From Aplectana chamaeleonis (lineage: Eukaryota > Nematoda > Chromadorea > Rhabditida > Cosmocercidae): DNA of 64,000 nucleotides. The position numbers were made by a program, and so were the translations under genes. Below the pieces are notes generated by a model. The model did not search any database. It had not been told where the DNA came from and saw nothing but the letters and a program-made list of their open reading frames with translations. The stretch is from positions 3,154,001 through 3,218,000 of the forward strand of contig JAPDOI010000020.1 of the NCBI GenBank assembly GCA_029168955.1, in the 5' to 3' direction. This document shows, in pieces, positions 44,901 to 55,177 of this stretch. The first letter of the stretch is position 1. Each line of letters starts with the position of its first letter.

Positions 44901-47900
44901 TAAACGGTCGCTGCTGCCTCTTTAGAAGGCCCCCTGTCCAACACGATGTGCTGCCAGACCGGTGCAGCATTCTTCAGTGCAGCAATTTATTTATTTTTTT
45001 AGCAGCAGAATCCCTGCATTTCAAGGTAAAACATTAACGTTCCTTGAAATGCTAAATTTTTGCCGTGGAGAGGTTTTGAACCCTGGGGCGGCATGCACGT
45101 ACGCGAAGGTTTAGGTTGGGGTTAGGCAGGGTCTGGGGCGTCGGCGCGTTTGATCATTGCTGTGCGAGTGCTGGAGACAATCAATAGTTGGGGTCTCAAC
45201 GGGGTTTCGGCTGCGCCACCCTCCTACGTAGGGTTTGCGAAAGAACGATTTTTCAGTGCTAGCCTGACCCCCTTTTAGCCCTCGCGCTGCTATCATCAAA
45301 CGCGCCGACGCTTCAAACCCTGCCTAACCCCAACCTATCCCGCCGCGTACGTGCATGCCGTCCCTGGTGTCACGCCTGTGAGGCTAACCTCTGCACTATT
45401 ACTCCGTCCGGGCTCGTTTGCACCTGCGACTGCTGCGAGCAGACGAGGCAGGGTCCCGCTGGCCGCTATAGGGTCACTGCTCTTTTACTTCTGGCTTATA
45501 ACTCTAAGAACTCTCCAAAATGTAGTCGGGGGGGGGGGGAAGGAGTTGTTTGGGGCGGCGAACAAGAATTTGAGGTTTGTTTTTGGGGCCCCGGTTTTCT
45601 AAGGTAGGTTAAATTAGGTAGAACCTCATTCTAGCACTGCAACCGATCGTTTCGAGCCAGTTTTTGCAAGTTGTGCGCGGTTTTCTCCGGAAAGCCTTAC
45701 CCATCAGCTTTTGGGCCTTATTCCTCTAACTTAGACATCATGGGATTCGTATTCCTCACCCAGGTTTTCAGCATCCTCTACTGTGTGTATCTTCAGGTCA
45801 TACAGCATGTCAAGGACCCAAGCTGCCACGGATTCGCCACACAAATTGATCGAATAGCTACGTGCATAGGCATTACTGAACAAGAGGTTCGTATTCATGG
45901 CAGAACCGAGATCGTAGGTTCTATGTTGGGTATGGCCCAAAGAGGAATGAGCGGGTTTTTAGTTTTTCGAAATTCCAAAATTCGAATCTTGTTCCGATTC
46001 CCGAAAATCTGAATGTTGTTTTGGATCTTCATTCCATACTCCATTCCAAACTTGTTCCGATCCCATGAAATTTAAAGTTCCTAAATCGGATTTCCACAAT
46101 TCCGGTTTTTCTTGCGATTTCCGACAATTTGAGTGTTGCTCCTTTTTCCGAATCCCGGTTTCTGGAATAATGCTCTGACTTCTGAAATACGGATTCGGAA
46201 GAATAGACTTTTTAATCGGCCCATCACTGGTTCCAGGCAATTGCACAATCTATGTACAGTCAGCACGGATTGCAGTGATATTTTGTGCTCCTTACGGTGC
46301 TTTCGCGCAAGCTAAGTGCGCATATGTTATAGCAAGCGTGCACACAGTTTGCGCCACAGCACAATAAGGAGAGCGAAGTATCGATGCTACCCATATGGAC
46401 TGTACGCTCGCCACGCGTCTCTTCTCGGCTTTTTCTGCCATACCATAATTCGGGATCAAGTACGCTCCATATCTTACGGTATGGCGTGTATAAGTCTTAT
46501 TGAAAAAGATCTATGTTAACGCGCCTGTGGGCGTGACGGGTGCAGCTGCGGAATGTGCGATTTGAACAGAAAGTACCACCCTTTGTTTGGGTCAACGACT
46601 TGAAAAAGTTTTTATTCTAACGAAATTGGTGAAATACGCCTTCAGGTTTCACGCCGTGAAGCGTTTCGGAAACGATTCGAAGACATTCTGAATCACTATG
46701 TCAAGGATGCCAGTGTGGTTCAGTTTGGCTCCGCCATAACAGGCATTGGCACCAATGATTCAGATGTGGTACGCTTTCTATTAGCCATTTTGGATCCTAT
46801 ATCTGTGATTTTTAAGGAGATTACCGTTTTCAAACTTTTCTCCTTATTGGCTATAGGATATCTGTCTGCTGTTCAAAGATGACAGTCCATCCATGATGGC
46901 GGATTTTGTACGAGATGGTAACGCTCTCCTCTCCTGCCAACATTTCCGCGAGAATCCACTCCATAGAGACGAATTGAGCGGACTATCTGTACGCGGTGGG
47001 TATTTTGCCTGAATTTACTTTTTCGCATTTTCTGGAAAGCTGATTAGGTTCAGGGCACGAGGCTCCGCTCTTTCCAATGACGCTTTATGATCATATGATC
47101 CGCATCTAGAAACGTTACCCGCACACGGCTGTTTTAGGCGTGTGCCGCGCATCTGCAGCTTGCGAAAAGCGTAATCATAGGTGGGCGTGGCTTCAGGAAC
47201 ACTGTTAAAACATTTCCCTTTAGAAGCAGTGTGTGGGTGTTAAAAAGTGTATGGTGTTACTGAAGCCCCGTTCGCTTCATAGGACGTCATGAATGCTGTA
47301 AAAACGCCAAATACTCATCGTTCCTACGCGTGCTGGTGCGAAGCATAAGTTAGAGATAGCGAGAGAGCATAGGGCTGATGGAGGCTACCGCATCGAGCGT
47401 GCCGCACGCTCCATGAGTGATGAGAATTACGAATTTTTATAGAGGATTTGTGGCGTTCCCGAATCTGTCAATTTTAAGGGGCTATTCATACTACTCAACG
47501 CCAGCGCGCTACGCGCATGACGCGTGGGTATGGTGTTGGAGTGTGAATGGCGTGACGCCTCGCCCGCGCGGCAGGCGCATGACGCTCGGGTGTCGCATTG
47601 GAGTATAAGTGGCCTGACGCCTCGCCCGCGCGTGACACCCGCTCTCCCATAGCATCATTTAGGAGGTATTCATAGCTTCCGCACGCGCGTCACGCGCGTA
47701 GAAGGTATTCATACTCCACTTGCCATATTTTCAAAATCTTTTTCTCTGAAATCTCAGATCTTGCGTGATTTTTTCTTGTAATGAATTGTGCCTCTAATCT
47801 GGTTGGGTTTATTTTTTTCAGATCAAACCGAGGTGTTGTTCAGAGTGCTGAAGGAGATAAGGAGGGAGAAGAGTGGATTTTTCAAGAGCTTATACGTTGT

Positions 47901-50900
47901 GTCAGATGCTAAGTGTCCAGTGATACGTTTCCTCTCCTATGATAGACATGTGAGGTTCTACCAGACCTGATTTTTTGTCATTCATACAGAGTTAGTGGCC
48001 ATAAGTAACCCCAGAACTTGCTATTTTAACTTTATTCAGCGTGTGGAATTGTCTGTGAACAACAAAATCGGCTATCAGAAGTCAGCCTACATTGGAGCAT
48101 TGGTACAGTCGGATAAGTCCGGCGTTTTGCGGAAGCTGGTGCTGGCCTTACGTTTCTGGGCTTGGTCGAATGGGGTGTTCTCGTCTGAGAAGAAGAAGGT
48201 AATAGAATCGTTTTTGCTACAGCTGAAGCAGGTTAGGAATTTTCTGTTTACAGACATGGAATCTCAACTCGTACACTCTTACGCTGATGTTTTTCACATT
48301 CCTACAGTCAGAAAAGATGCTACCGGAGTTTAGCCACTCTGAAAAAGAGGTAGTTGTTAGAATCTCAATCTTTATAAAGTACTTTTTGTTCGCGAGTTTT
48401 AGCGATTTCAGGAGATGGTTAATGGTGCTCGAGTTGATTTTGTTGTTCCAGAATATACCTTAGCCACCGTGGAAATCCGCAGGCTCATCAAGGTAGCTTT
48501 TCATGAACCATCAATTCAAAAACCGACAATTTTTTGCGCCTATCAACGTATTGGCAATTGATACCCAATGAAGTTCAATAAGATAAATAGCAAGCTGGTA
48601 CGGAATCTTGTTGTTAAAGGTACCGACAGCTGTCGAACAGGGAAGAAACAGCGAAGAAAAGCGCGCAGAATAAGCTAAAATAGTGGTTTCTAACGTTTAG
48701 GGCATAGGCGAGCTCACGAGCTCTGCTAGCTTCCACAGGCGCGCGCCAGTGACGAAATATGTCCCAATCCATAAGGCTGGATGTGGCAGAGTTTCTTGAC
48801 ATCATGCCGTCGAAAACCTGCGCGGCGCGAGAAGCTTGTCAGAGCGGGGCGGGGCGGGCTAATGTCAGGCTTATTGGGCTAACGAAATCCTCACTTCGCC
48901 GTCGTTTTTATCGATTGCTGGCCCGTTTTCATTGCTTTCTTCGATCCTATGCCCTGCAGCATCTGCAAGCGCAGTGTGTCACATTGAAAACTCAAAAAAC
49001 GAGATTAATCGTGGACACTGCCTTCAAAGGCAGTGTCAACGATGATTTTCGTTCCCGAGTTTCGCACATAAAACAATGCGTTGGCCTCCAAGTGCTACCA
49101 AAATTACCAAGAAACGATGTGAAACGCATTAAAACGTCGTATTTCAGTGACTTTGTTCTATAACGTGGACTAGTTATCCGGTTGGACGAACATGTTCATG
49201 TTGGTTTTCGCCGGTGAAAAATGGAGCTAATCGAAAATGGAAGAATATTTCTTGCAAAGCAGGATTAGTTAGGGCCTTAAGGAAAGAACGGAGCAATAGA
49301 GAGTAGAGAATTGCAAAGGACGGGTCCACAAACTACTTCATTGTCACAACAAACACTTCCTGTGATACTTAGGAGGCGGGATGCTACTTAAGGATTTCGT
49401 GTACTTCTGGTGCGTTTTTCTCAATTTCTACGTCATTTCAGCTCTACCCGGGGGCCAAACAATCGAATCAGCAACTGATCTCAAAATCGAAGATCATTGT
49501 GAACACTGCTTTTAACTAAGAACCCTGTAGTGTGCACCAGAGGTGGAGATAGTTCCCCTATTTCCGGCCATTTCTGCATATTTGTTTTCCGTTCGCCTTT
49601 TCCGGCATTCTGGCGAAAAAAACGGAGAATACCGGCGAAAAGTGGGCAGGTGGTAATGTAAAGGAATCTTGACTCTCCTTATTTTTGGTTTCCGTTTCTC
49701 GAATTCCCTCTCCATGTTCGGAAAGTGTGAAAATATGGAATTTAGCGGTTTAACACTAAATACGACCTTTTGGCTCAAATTTAATGCCGAATTCAGACTC
49801 CGCCTTTTTTTTCTGAAGAAAAATACTGTAACACACGGTGTTGGAAGATTATTGGAATGTTGTGTAAAAGCGTTCACCTGGAAATAACAATATTATTCAC
49901 TACTGAGTGAAGGCGATCGGGGATTTATGTGCTCTTGTACTTGGAAATGAACGGAAAGATGTGATCGAGGCGACCAAGCTCTGCAAGCAGATTCTTATCT
50001 AGTCGGCCCATGCAGCAACTTAAGCCTAGTTTTGACTGCAGGTGGTCGCTGCGGCCATGCGAAGGACAACTGTTCCTTTTTCATCGCGCGTAATGGAAAG
50101 CCGCTCCAATTGTGATCGCTTCGTGGCAAACGTCCTACATCGCTGGGTCGCGGCGACGAAATCCTTTGTTTTACTGCATCGTTGCTTGAAGAGCGATTCT
50201 CATTGGTCGCTGACCATCGCGGCCAAAATGGCAGCGATGGAGCGATTGCCAGCGAATGACACGTTTCGTCTAGTGAACGTTGACCTTTTCACATGACAAG
50301 ATCAGTGTTCCCGAGTTGAAACGCGTTATTGATGAATACCAGCCATTAATTTCACTGATTTATTGAATTTCTGCTATCATCCGTGGGCCTATGCACTATG
50401 AACAGATTCGCGGCAGCTGCTACATCGCTGCAGCAGCGGGTGCAAAATCGCTGCGATGAAAAACAGCAGCGATGCAGTTAAAACTAGGCTTTAGTCATGG
50501 TCGAGCGCGTTTAGGTAAGTTCTCAACGGGTGGTGAGGGGAGTCGTAAAAATTCTGACTCAAGAATGAAAATTTCAGGGGGGAACCGTAAGAATTTTAGT
50601 CCAAAAACGAAATTATGGGGAAGGGATCGTAGACATTTCCGAAATTTCAGGTCAAAAATTAGGGACTGTTTTACTCGCACTGCGAAGATTTGAAAAACCA
50701 TTTTTGCCGTGTGGTAGGTGTTTAACAGTATGATCGGCATGGATTCTGAAGAGACTTTGCGTTCCCCATCGGAGGTTGGCAAACTCGGTGCTCCTATGTT
50801 ATAGCATATGGCACCGAGTTTGCGCCACCCTTCAACGGTGAACGCGAAGTCTCTTCCGGATCCATGCCGATGTTACATTAATGGCATTTGACTTGCTTCG

Positions 50901-53842
50901 CGAAAAGGCAAAGGTACTTCGATCAGGAAATTTCTAGGGTGTTTAGAGAAAAAAAATCGGGTTCAGTTCAGAACTTTCAGCTGTGGGTGATTTAGGGCGC
51001 TGAAGGCGTATTTGAGGTCATTTTTTGCTAGACGCAGGGTTACTGTAGGTTAAGGTAGACAATATAGTTGTACAATTTCGAAAAAAATGTCGAACGAACG
51101 AAAATCGAAATTTTTTCGTTTGAAACGTTTTCGAACGAACGAAAAATGAAAAAAATTTGTTCGAAAAATTTCGAAGGAACGGAAATCGAAAAGTTCTCGA
51201 AAAACCTGATTCCGAACGAACGAAATTCGAAACTAATCGAAATTTCGAATTTTTTCGAAATTTCGTATTTTTTTCGAAATTCGTCGAAAATTTCGAACTT
51301 TTTTTCGAAATTTGTGGAAAATTTCGAATTTTTTTTTGAACTTTCTCGGAAGTTTCGAATTTTTTTTCGAAATTTGTTCGAAAAAAATTCCTAACGAACG
51401 AGTTTCGAAAAAATCTCGAAAAATCGAATTTCGAGCGAACGAAATTTGAGAAAATTTCGTTCGGCGAAATTTCGAACGGACGGAATCTGAAAAAATTTCG
51501 TTCGACAAATTTTCGAACGAACGAAAACGAACGAAAAAAATTTCGAAAAGTCTTTCGAAAATTTTGTCTGTATACAACTATAGTGGATATGCTTTTTAAT
51601 TGGCGTAACCTACCCTAATTTCTCGAAGCTCGGCATATGAACCTCAAATTCGTGTTCGGCGTCCCAAATAACATCCGCACAGAAATTTTGATCAAATTCT
51701 GAGACATCGACCAAACTACCGTATATCTACCGCTATATACTGTAATTCAAGGAAAATCGATATACCGACCACATAATAGTGTTAAGCAGCCTAAATAACC
51801 ACCTTATGGACATTTGTGTAGAATCGAATTCCAGAAGTTCTTCGTGCTATGTGTTGAACGCCAGTTGGAGAAACTGCTATTTTCCATGCGAGAAGGGGGA
51901 CTAGTCCCTCTAGATGAGTCCAAGGATCAGTTGATATCGAAGCCGCAATCTGTTCTGTTCGTACAGGTGGGTTAGAACTCGTTCAGCTGCCGTGCTCAAA
52001 GGGTTTCAATCGGCTCTGTTCAGGATCCAATAGAGCTAACTGACAATGTCGCGAAGAACGTCACCACTAAGGCTCTGAAGACGATGAGGCATGCAATGAT
52101 GTTATCATTAGCTGCTATGAAGCAGGATGCGGACTCATTCGCAGTAATGTTACGTGTGCTGAGCGCGGAGACCGCTAGTGTGTCGCCAGCGCCAAGTATG
52201 CCTCCCACAGGTTGGAAATACTCACTGTTACCCATTAGTGAGACTTCTGAAAGAGAAAGTTTTCCAGAGGGTTCCTGTAGAGTGTCCGGGTTCCCAGAGA
52301 AGTTTGACGAGTGCATGGCGGAATCCCTGCTTTCAATCATCCTATCAGCGGTTTTACGATGTGAGAATGGTGAAACTCCAGCCAAACGAGCCCGATTTGA
52401 CTATGTAGGTCATTCAGCTTAGAACCAGATCACCTGGTTACATCCAGTTGTTGACCAAATTCTTTAGGAGACAGCTGACCTAGGAAGTTTTGTAGTGAGG
52501 AAACGCCTCTGGATGTCAAGAAGGACGCTTCGAAAGAAATGGAGTGGACTTTTGTCAACCAACGAGCAGTTTCCTCTGGTCGTGGAGGCTTTGGTGAGAT
52601 ATCAGGCTTATCGAAAAGTCTTGGCAACTTCATGGACGTTTTTCAAATTTATTAGTTCTTTTTTTACATTACAATTCAATCAGCAATATAGTCTCCCTCA
52701 TTAGCTATGACAGTGGGCCACCTGTAAGGCAGGTCATTGATCCCTTTCTCCCAGAAAGCAGGGGACTGTGGCCTTCACAATGGCATCATAATCAGCAAAA
52801 GTATTCTTAGCCGGGAATGCCTTTAGGGGACGAAACAGGTGGAAGTCGGAAGGGGCAAGGTCAGGAGAGTAAGGCGGGTGGGGTACCGTTTGCCAGTTCA
52901 GCTCCAGCAGTTTGGATTGGGTTTCCTTCGCGATGTGGGGTCGAGCATTATTGAAGGAGGTGTACCGTAGCTCGTCTCGGGCGGTTCTCTCGTACGGCGA
53001 TGGCCAATTCCTCCAACTGATGTAGGCACACGGCAGCGCTGACCGTCTTCCCTTGAGGGAGCAACTCGTAGTAGAGCATCCCGCGCTTGTCCCACAAGCA
53101 GCACAATAGTTTGTCTTCCAAGTCGGTATCTCCGTCCTTGAAGCGGAAGATCCAACGGGCCACCGTGCGGTAGGGAACGCTGCCCTCGCCCCATCGCAGC
53201 GTTGATGTTGGTGACGGCTTCGGACGCCGAGGAGCCTCGACGCCACTCGTAGAAGTTAAGTAGCCGAAGTTGAGGTTGGGTGAGATCCATTGTAGTTACC
53301 GTCCCAAACGAGCTCGCGCCCTTATATACCCCTGCCATGGAAGCGTTCAGAAGGTTCTCGGTGTTGCACCTGTTTACCAGCAACAGCCCCACTTTCACGA
53401 TTTTTCTTGGGATAAATTTGTTTTGCTGCCAAGACTTTTCGATAAGCTTAATAGATATCTAAAAGGTTTAATGAGTAGATTAGCCGGAGGTCAAGCGGAG
53501 ACGTTTAGGTATCGTGTTCCCTTGAAGCCACCGCACCTAACGATTGTTGTCTGCAGTTTCACACATTATTCGATGTGCATAAGGATTCACTATGGTATGC
53601 CATTTCCACCCTAACCGCTCAACGAGACCTACTTGAGAATGTATATTTTAAGGGTTGGCCTCAAATTGATGGAAGGTGAGGCTGTGCATGTGGCGAATGT
53701 GGCGCATTTCATCGAGCAGATGTTGACAAAAACTCGCCACTATCTGATGAATGATAATTCCAATGGAAGCTATCCTACCGTAGATGACTTCGAGTCACAA
53801 GTGAAGAGGATTTTCGTGCGCGAAAAGGAGAGGTTGAAGTAG
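38930..53842 (+). CDS. usip-1: TUT1/Star-PAP-type terminal nucleotidyltransferase (USIP-1 homologue)
   Basis: Sixteen exons fit in frame: 38930-38995, 40900-41046, 41966-42082, 42138-42215, 46646-46768, 46857-46995, 47822-47949, 48040-48198, 48254-48349, 48412-48492, 51835-51966, 52024-52404, 52468-52593, 53509-53675 and 53770-53842, with one possible extra exon between 42216 and 46645 not required by phase (fifteen listed). They encode about 670 residues. In order: a U1-type C2H2 finger (CELC...HESGRRH), an RRM (RSVFVALA RNP2, DHAFVEFI RNP1), a Pol-beta-like catalytic domain (FGSAITGIG, then SDVDIC with the Asp pair, third acidic position in RVELSVNN), the PAP-associated helices (TWNLNSYTLTLMFFTFLQ), DPIELTDNVAKNVT, and a C-terminal KA1-like part. 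This is the order of human TUT1, which uridylates U6 snRNA in the nucleus. The third acidic residue is Glu where Asp is usual. Confidence 0.9.
39670..40540. mobile_element. Intronic inverted repeats and hAT-type end
   Basis: 39672-39780 and 40218-40320 are reverse complements at about 80% (CGATTGTCTG.AACGGT.GACGGTGACG). Adjacent 40330-40540 has GGAATCGGAA repeats and ends CACTAGTCCCTG, the right terminus of the hAT-type family at 13951-14634. Two plus-strand open frames (39597-39968 and 40020-40532) lie wholly within this repeat and are not called. All of this is in the first TUT1 intron. Confidence 0.55.
41076..41936. mobile_element. Palindromic TTAA element with a 43-bp tandem-repeat core
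   Basis: Left arm 41076-41265 and right arm 41745-41936 are reverse complements (ACACAACGCCTACGC, AAACAGGGGTG). TTAA stands at both ends and the left end reads TTAAAGGCAGCG, like the AGGCAGTG families. The core 41394-41650 is about six tandem copies of a 43-bp unit that is itself largely palindromic (TTCGAATATTCGACTTTTCG, then ACTGTAGTCGGATAT). It fills the intron between the two RRM exons of the TUT1 gene. The minus-strand open frame here is repeat-derived. Confidence 0.85.
42645..42845. mobile_element. Intronic hairpin MITE
   Basis: About 60-bp arms (42648-42708 and 42784-42844) are inverted: CCAAATTCCGGTCCGC...TTGCGGAC against GTCCGC-containing CGCGGACCGGAATTCGG, with TGTTGCATC further in. 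A degenerate relative is at 39484-39560. In the 4.4-kb TUT1 intron. Confidence 0.7.
43445..43960 (-). pseudogene. Jockey-clade LINE fragment, C-terminal end
   Basis: The minus-strand frames 43933-43694 and 43693-43445 encode the end of a jockey-type reverse transcriptase (LQRVQNTALRIATGC, then LPVKEHCQL) and its Cys/His C-terminal motif (YLHRIDNSQPDVC...GHDTKHLLNCP), in two frames. No catalytic residues remain. It lies antisense in a TUT1 intron. Confidence 0.82.
44100..44815. mobile_element. GC-rich TIR element, copy 2 of a pair
   Basis: Same family and orientation as 36003-36802. The left end GCAGAGTTGCGACGACC and right end GTGCTACTCTGCAGAGCGC are inverted. More diverged and less GC-rich. 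Intronic in the TUT1 gene. Confidence 0.75.
45035..45405 (-). repeat. tRNA-like (SINE-type) sequence split by a MITE
   Basis: Read on the minus strand, 45404-45362 contains TAGTGCAGAGG, which fits the RNA polymerase III A box (TRGYNNARNNGG). After the inserted element, 45086-45070 continues with GGTTCAAAACC, which fits the B box. With one copy of the duplicated CCAGGG removed the boxes are correctly spaced for a tRNA. Stem pairing is poor, so this is a tRNA-derived relic rather than a working tRNA gene. Confidence 0.5.
45087..45361. mobile_element. MITE with 65-bp inverted ends and CCCTGG target duplication
   Basis: GCATGCACGTACGCG...TTTAGGTTGGGGTTAGGCAG at the left is inverted at the right. 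The arms extend about 65 bp, to CGGCGCGTTTGAT. CCCTGG flanks both sides (45081-45086 and 45362-45367). 275 bp, non-coding. Confidence 0.88.
45942..46232. mobile_element. hAT-type MITE relative with GGAATCGG repeats
   Basis: The left end GAGGAATGAGCGGG and right end CGGCCCATCACTG resemble the termini of the 13951-14634 element. The core repeats TTCCGAATC/GATTCGGAA words. No clear target duplication. Confidence 0.55.
46255..46404. mobile_element. Hairpin MITE, GCGCAAACTCGGTGC family, copy 3
   Basis: Diverged copy. TACAGTCAGCACGGAT at the left and TATGGACTGTA at the right. The centre GTGCGCATATGTTATAGCA is retained. Confidence 0.75.
47470..47730. repeat. GC-rich inverted/tandem repeats in a TUT1 intron
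   Basis: GGCGTGACGCCTCGCCCGCG occurs twice (about 47549 and 47610), and CTATTCATACT near 47483 is inverted as AGTATGAATACC near 47710. A foldback insertion between exons 46995 and 47822. Confidence 0.6.
48614..49024. mobile_element. Probable TTAA-AGGCAGTG relative abutting the next copy
   Basis: The right end is clear: ATTAATCGTGGACACTGCCTT ends at 49024 and touches the left end of the 49026 copy, forming a small palindrome. The left end is only weakly recognisable as TTAAAGGTACCGACAG near 48616. Confidence 0.45.
49026..49514. mobile_element. TTAA-AGGCAGTG MITE, copy 2
   Basis: Inverted AAAGGCAGTGTCAACGATGA and TCATTGTGAACACTGCTTTT ends, with the interior homologous to 3082-3573 in opposite orientation. 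In the 3.3-kb TUT1 intron. Confidence 0.85.
50022..50496. mobile_element. MITE with TAAGCCTAGTTTTGACTGCA ends
   Basis: The left 27 bases are inverted at the right (TGCAGTTAAAACTAGGCTTTA). Inside are repeated ATCGCTGC/GCAGCGAT words. TTA at both ends suggests a 3-bp target duplication. 475 bp, intronic in TUT1. Confidence 0.82.
50731..50873. mobile_element. Hairpin MITE, GCGCAAACTCGGTGC family, copy 4
   Basis: GATCGGCATGGATTC and GGATCCATGCCGATG ends, about 88% like the 27911 copy by eye, same centre CCTATGTTATAGCATATGG. Confidence 0.88.
50930..51840. repeat. CCAAATAACC repeat interrupted by a TTCGAACGAA-rich element
   Basis: 50930-51062 and 51583-51840 are the two halves of the palindromic repeat also found at 28070-28620. 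Between them, 51063-51582 is almost entirely degenerate TTCGAACGAACGAAA/TTTCGAAATT sequence bounded by inverted TATAGTTGTACA and TGTATACAACTATA. It is an insertion in the palindrome's centre, all inside a TUT1 intron. Confidence 0.72.
52602..53451 (-). pseudogene. Mariner element with decayed transposase in a TUT1 intron
   Basis: The ends GCTTATCGAAAAGTCTTGGC (left) and its complement (right) are inverted and flanked by TA at 52600-52601 and 53452-53453. The insertion is 7 bp inside the donor of the penultimate TUT1 intron. The minus strand encodes a mariner transposase in pieces: MDLTQPQLRLLNFYEWRRG at the N-terminus, then KDGDTDLED, CLWDKRGMLYYELLPQGKTV, NNARPHIAKETQ and YSPDLAPSDFHLF. Frames change at least twice and the segment with the first catalytic Asp is deleted. 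Inactive. Confidence 0.9.
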
Positions 53843-54149
53843 TGCTATCTATTTATCATACCGTAGTCTCCCTACATTGTGAGGAATTGCCATTTTGCGG
53901 GTTTTGTTAGTCCCATCTCTCCCTCATTGGATCTGCATGTTTTTGATGTTGTTTTTGTTGAATTTATACAAAATTTGTATCAATTCAGTGACTCGGTGAT
54001 TTTTATTGATTTTCATTTCGAGTCTAATCAGATGTCTATATAAAGCCAGTTGTAATCCTTTTCGAATCGATTGGAGGAAGACCCAGTTCACGAAGAACCT
54101 CTGGTGTGAAGAAAATCAGATTGGCATTGATGTTTTTCTGATCACGAAA

Positions 54150-54720
54150 GCCGATTCCTACGTGTGCGTAAGACGCTCAATGAACATGGTTTTCGACTTG
54201 GAGGAAGAACTAATAATAAGAAGAGTGACGTGCGCAGCATTCGGGCCTTTTGGAGAAGGTTGTGACCGTCTAGCTCAGCCAGAGCTTCGCGCTCACCTGT
54301 TAGGCCCAACGGTTCTCACTGCGACGTGCTGAATCAGAGGCGTGGGCAGACACAGTGGGTTTACGTCGAGATCTTTGCAAGCTACCCACGGAGCGCTCGA
54401 GTGTTGTCTTCTGGAGCGTGGCCTTAATATCTCAAGCGAAGCCAGACTCCGAAGTTCAAACCAACGAAGCGTATGTCATAATCGTGATCCTGTGGCATAC
54501 ACCAAGTTCTGATGTGCCGACCACGTTATGAAAGCCGGCGGTGGGTGGATAAGGACGGCCGAAAGGACTTCGGTTGGGCGTTTGCGCCGTCGGGGAAGGC
54601 CACGTGTTAGATGGGCAGATGTTTTTGTCGAGACTATTAATAAGCTGTCTTGACAGCGAACATTTGCTATCAGGCTCAGTACTCGTGGTCGTTTAGCAAA
54701 ACGAAGCGGGCCACTATAAT
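54150..54720 (+). pseudogene. RTE-clade LINE fragment, C-terminal part
   Basis: The plus strand encodes RSMNMVFDLEEEL, then AAFGPFGEGCDRL, PELRAHLLGPTVLTATC. After stops and frame changes it continues with KAGGGWIRTAERT and RGRPRVRWADVFVETI. This is the post-palm to C-terminal order of RTE elements. Upstream catalytic regions are absent. Confidence 0.8.
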
Positions 54721-55177
54721 TGCCGACGATTGGAAAAGAACGAGGCGAATAGATGTGCTGCTATACTCCAACATCCTCTGCGTATACGTAGACGTGCTTC
54801 GTTGTTTCGACTGGGTGGTTGCTGCTGAATAGAAAGTCCGCTCTGCTCGTTTTTTTCTTCGAGGACAACACGCTGGAAAGGTAAAAGCGGTTTGCACCTA
54901 TTGGTCTCCGCTGAGGGATAAAGAAGAGAGCGGTTTCTAGCGAAGTGGTCGTCGCTAACAAGGGAACTACTAAAAGTCATAAGAACCATTCCAAATTGAA
55001 TGTACTTTACTAGAACAATTCTCGAACGTAAATTCCGAATATTCCCATCGCAGCTGCCTAGCCTCACTCTGAAAGATGTTATGAGCGTCTTTAAAGATTC
55101 GCGGCGAGGTAAGGGTACCCCCTCACGAAATTTTAAGTGTTTCTGTTTTTTTGCTCGGATTTTCCTAAAACGTATGT
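54721..55177. other. Intergenic, nothing recognised
   Basis: Between the RTE fragment and the next MITE. Open frames on both strands without recognisable features. Confidence 0.4.

Noticed and set aside
45731..45940. Minus-strand 69-residue frame (DMLYDLKIHTVEDAENLG)
   Set aside because: It looks mildly protein-like but has no family, no clear exon borders and adjoins a MITE. Support was insufficient.
53633..53842. A single-base frameshift near 53675 in the last TUT1 exon
   Set aside because: A 94-bp intron (GTGAGG donor at 53676, acceptor before 53770) restores the frame and matches the C-terminal ending of TUT1 better than read-through.
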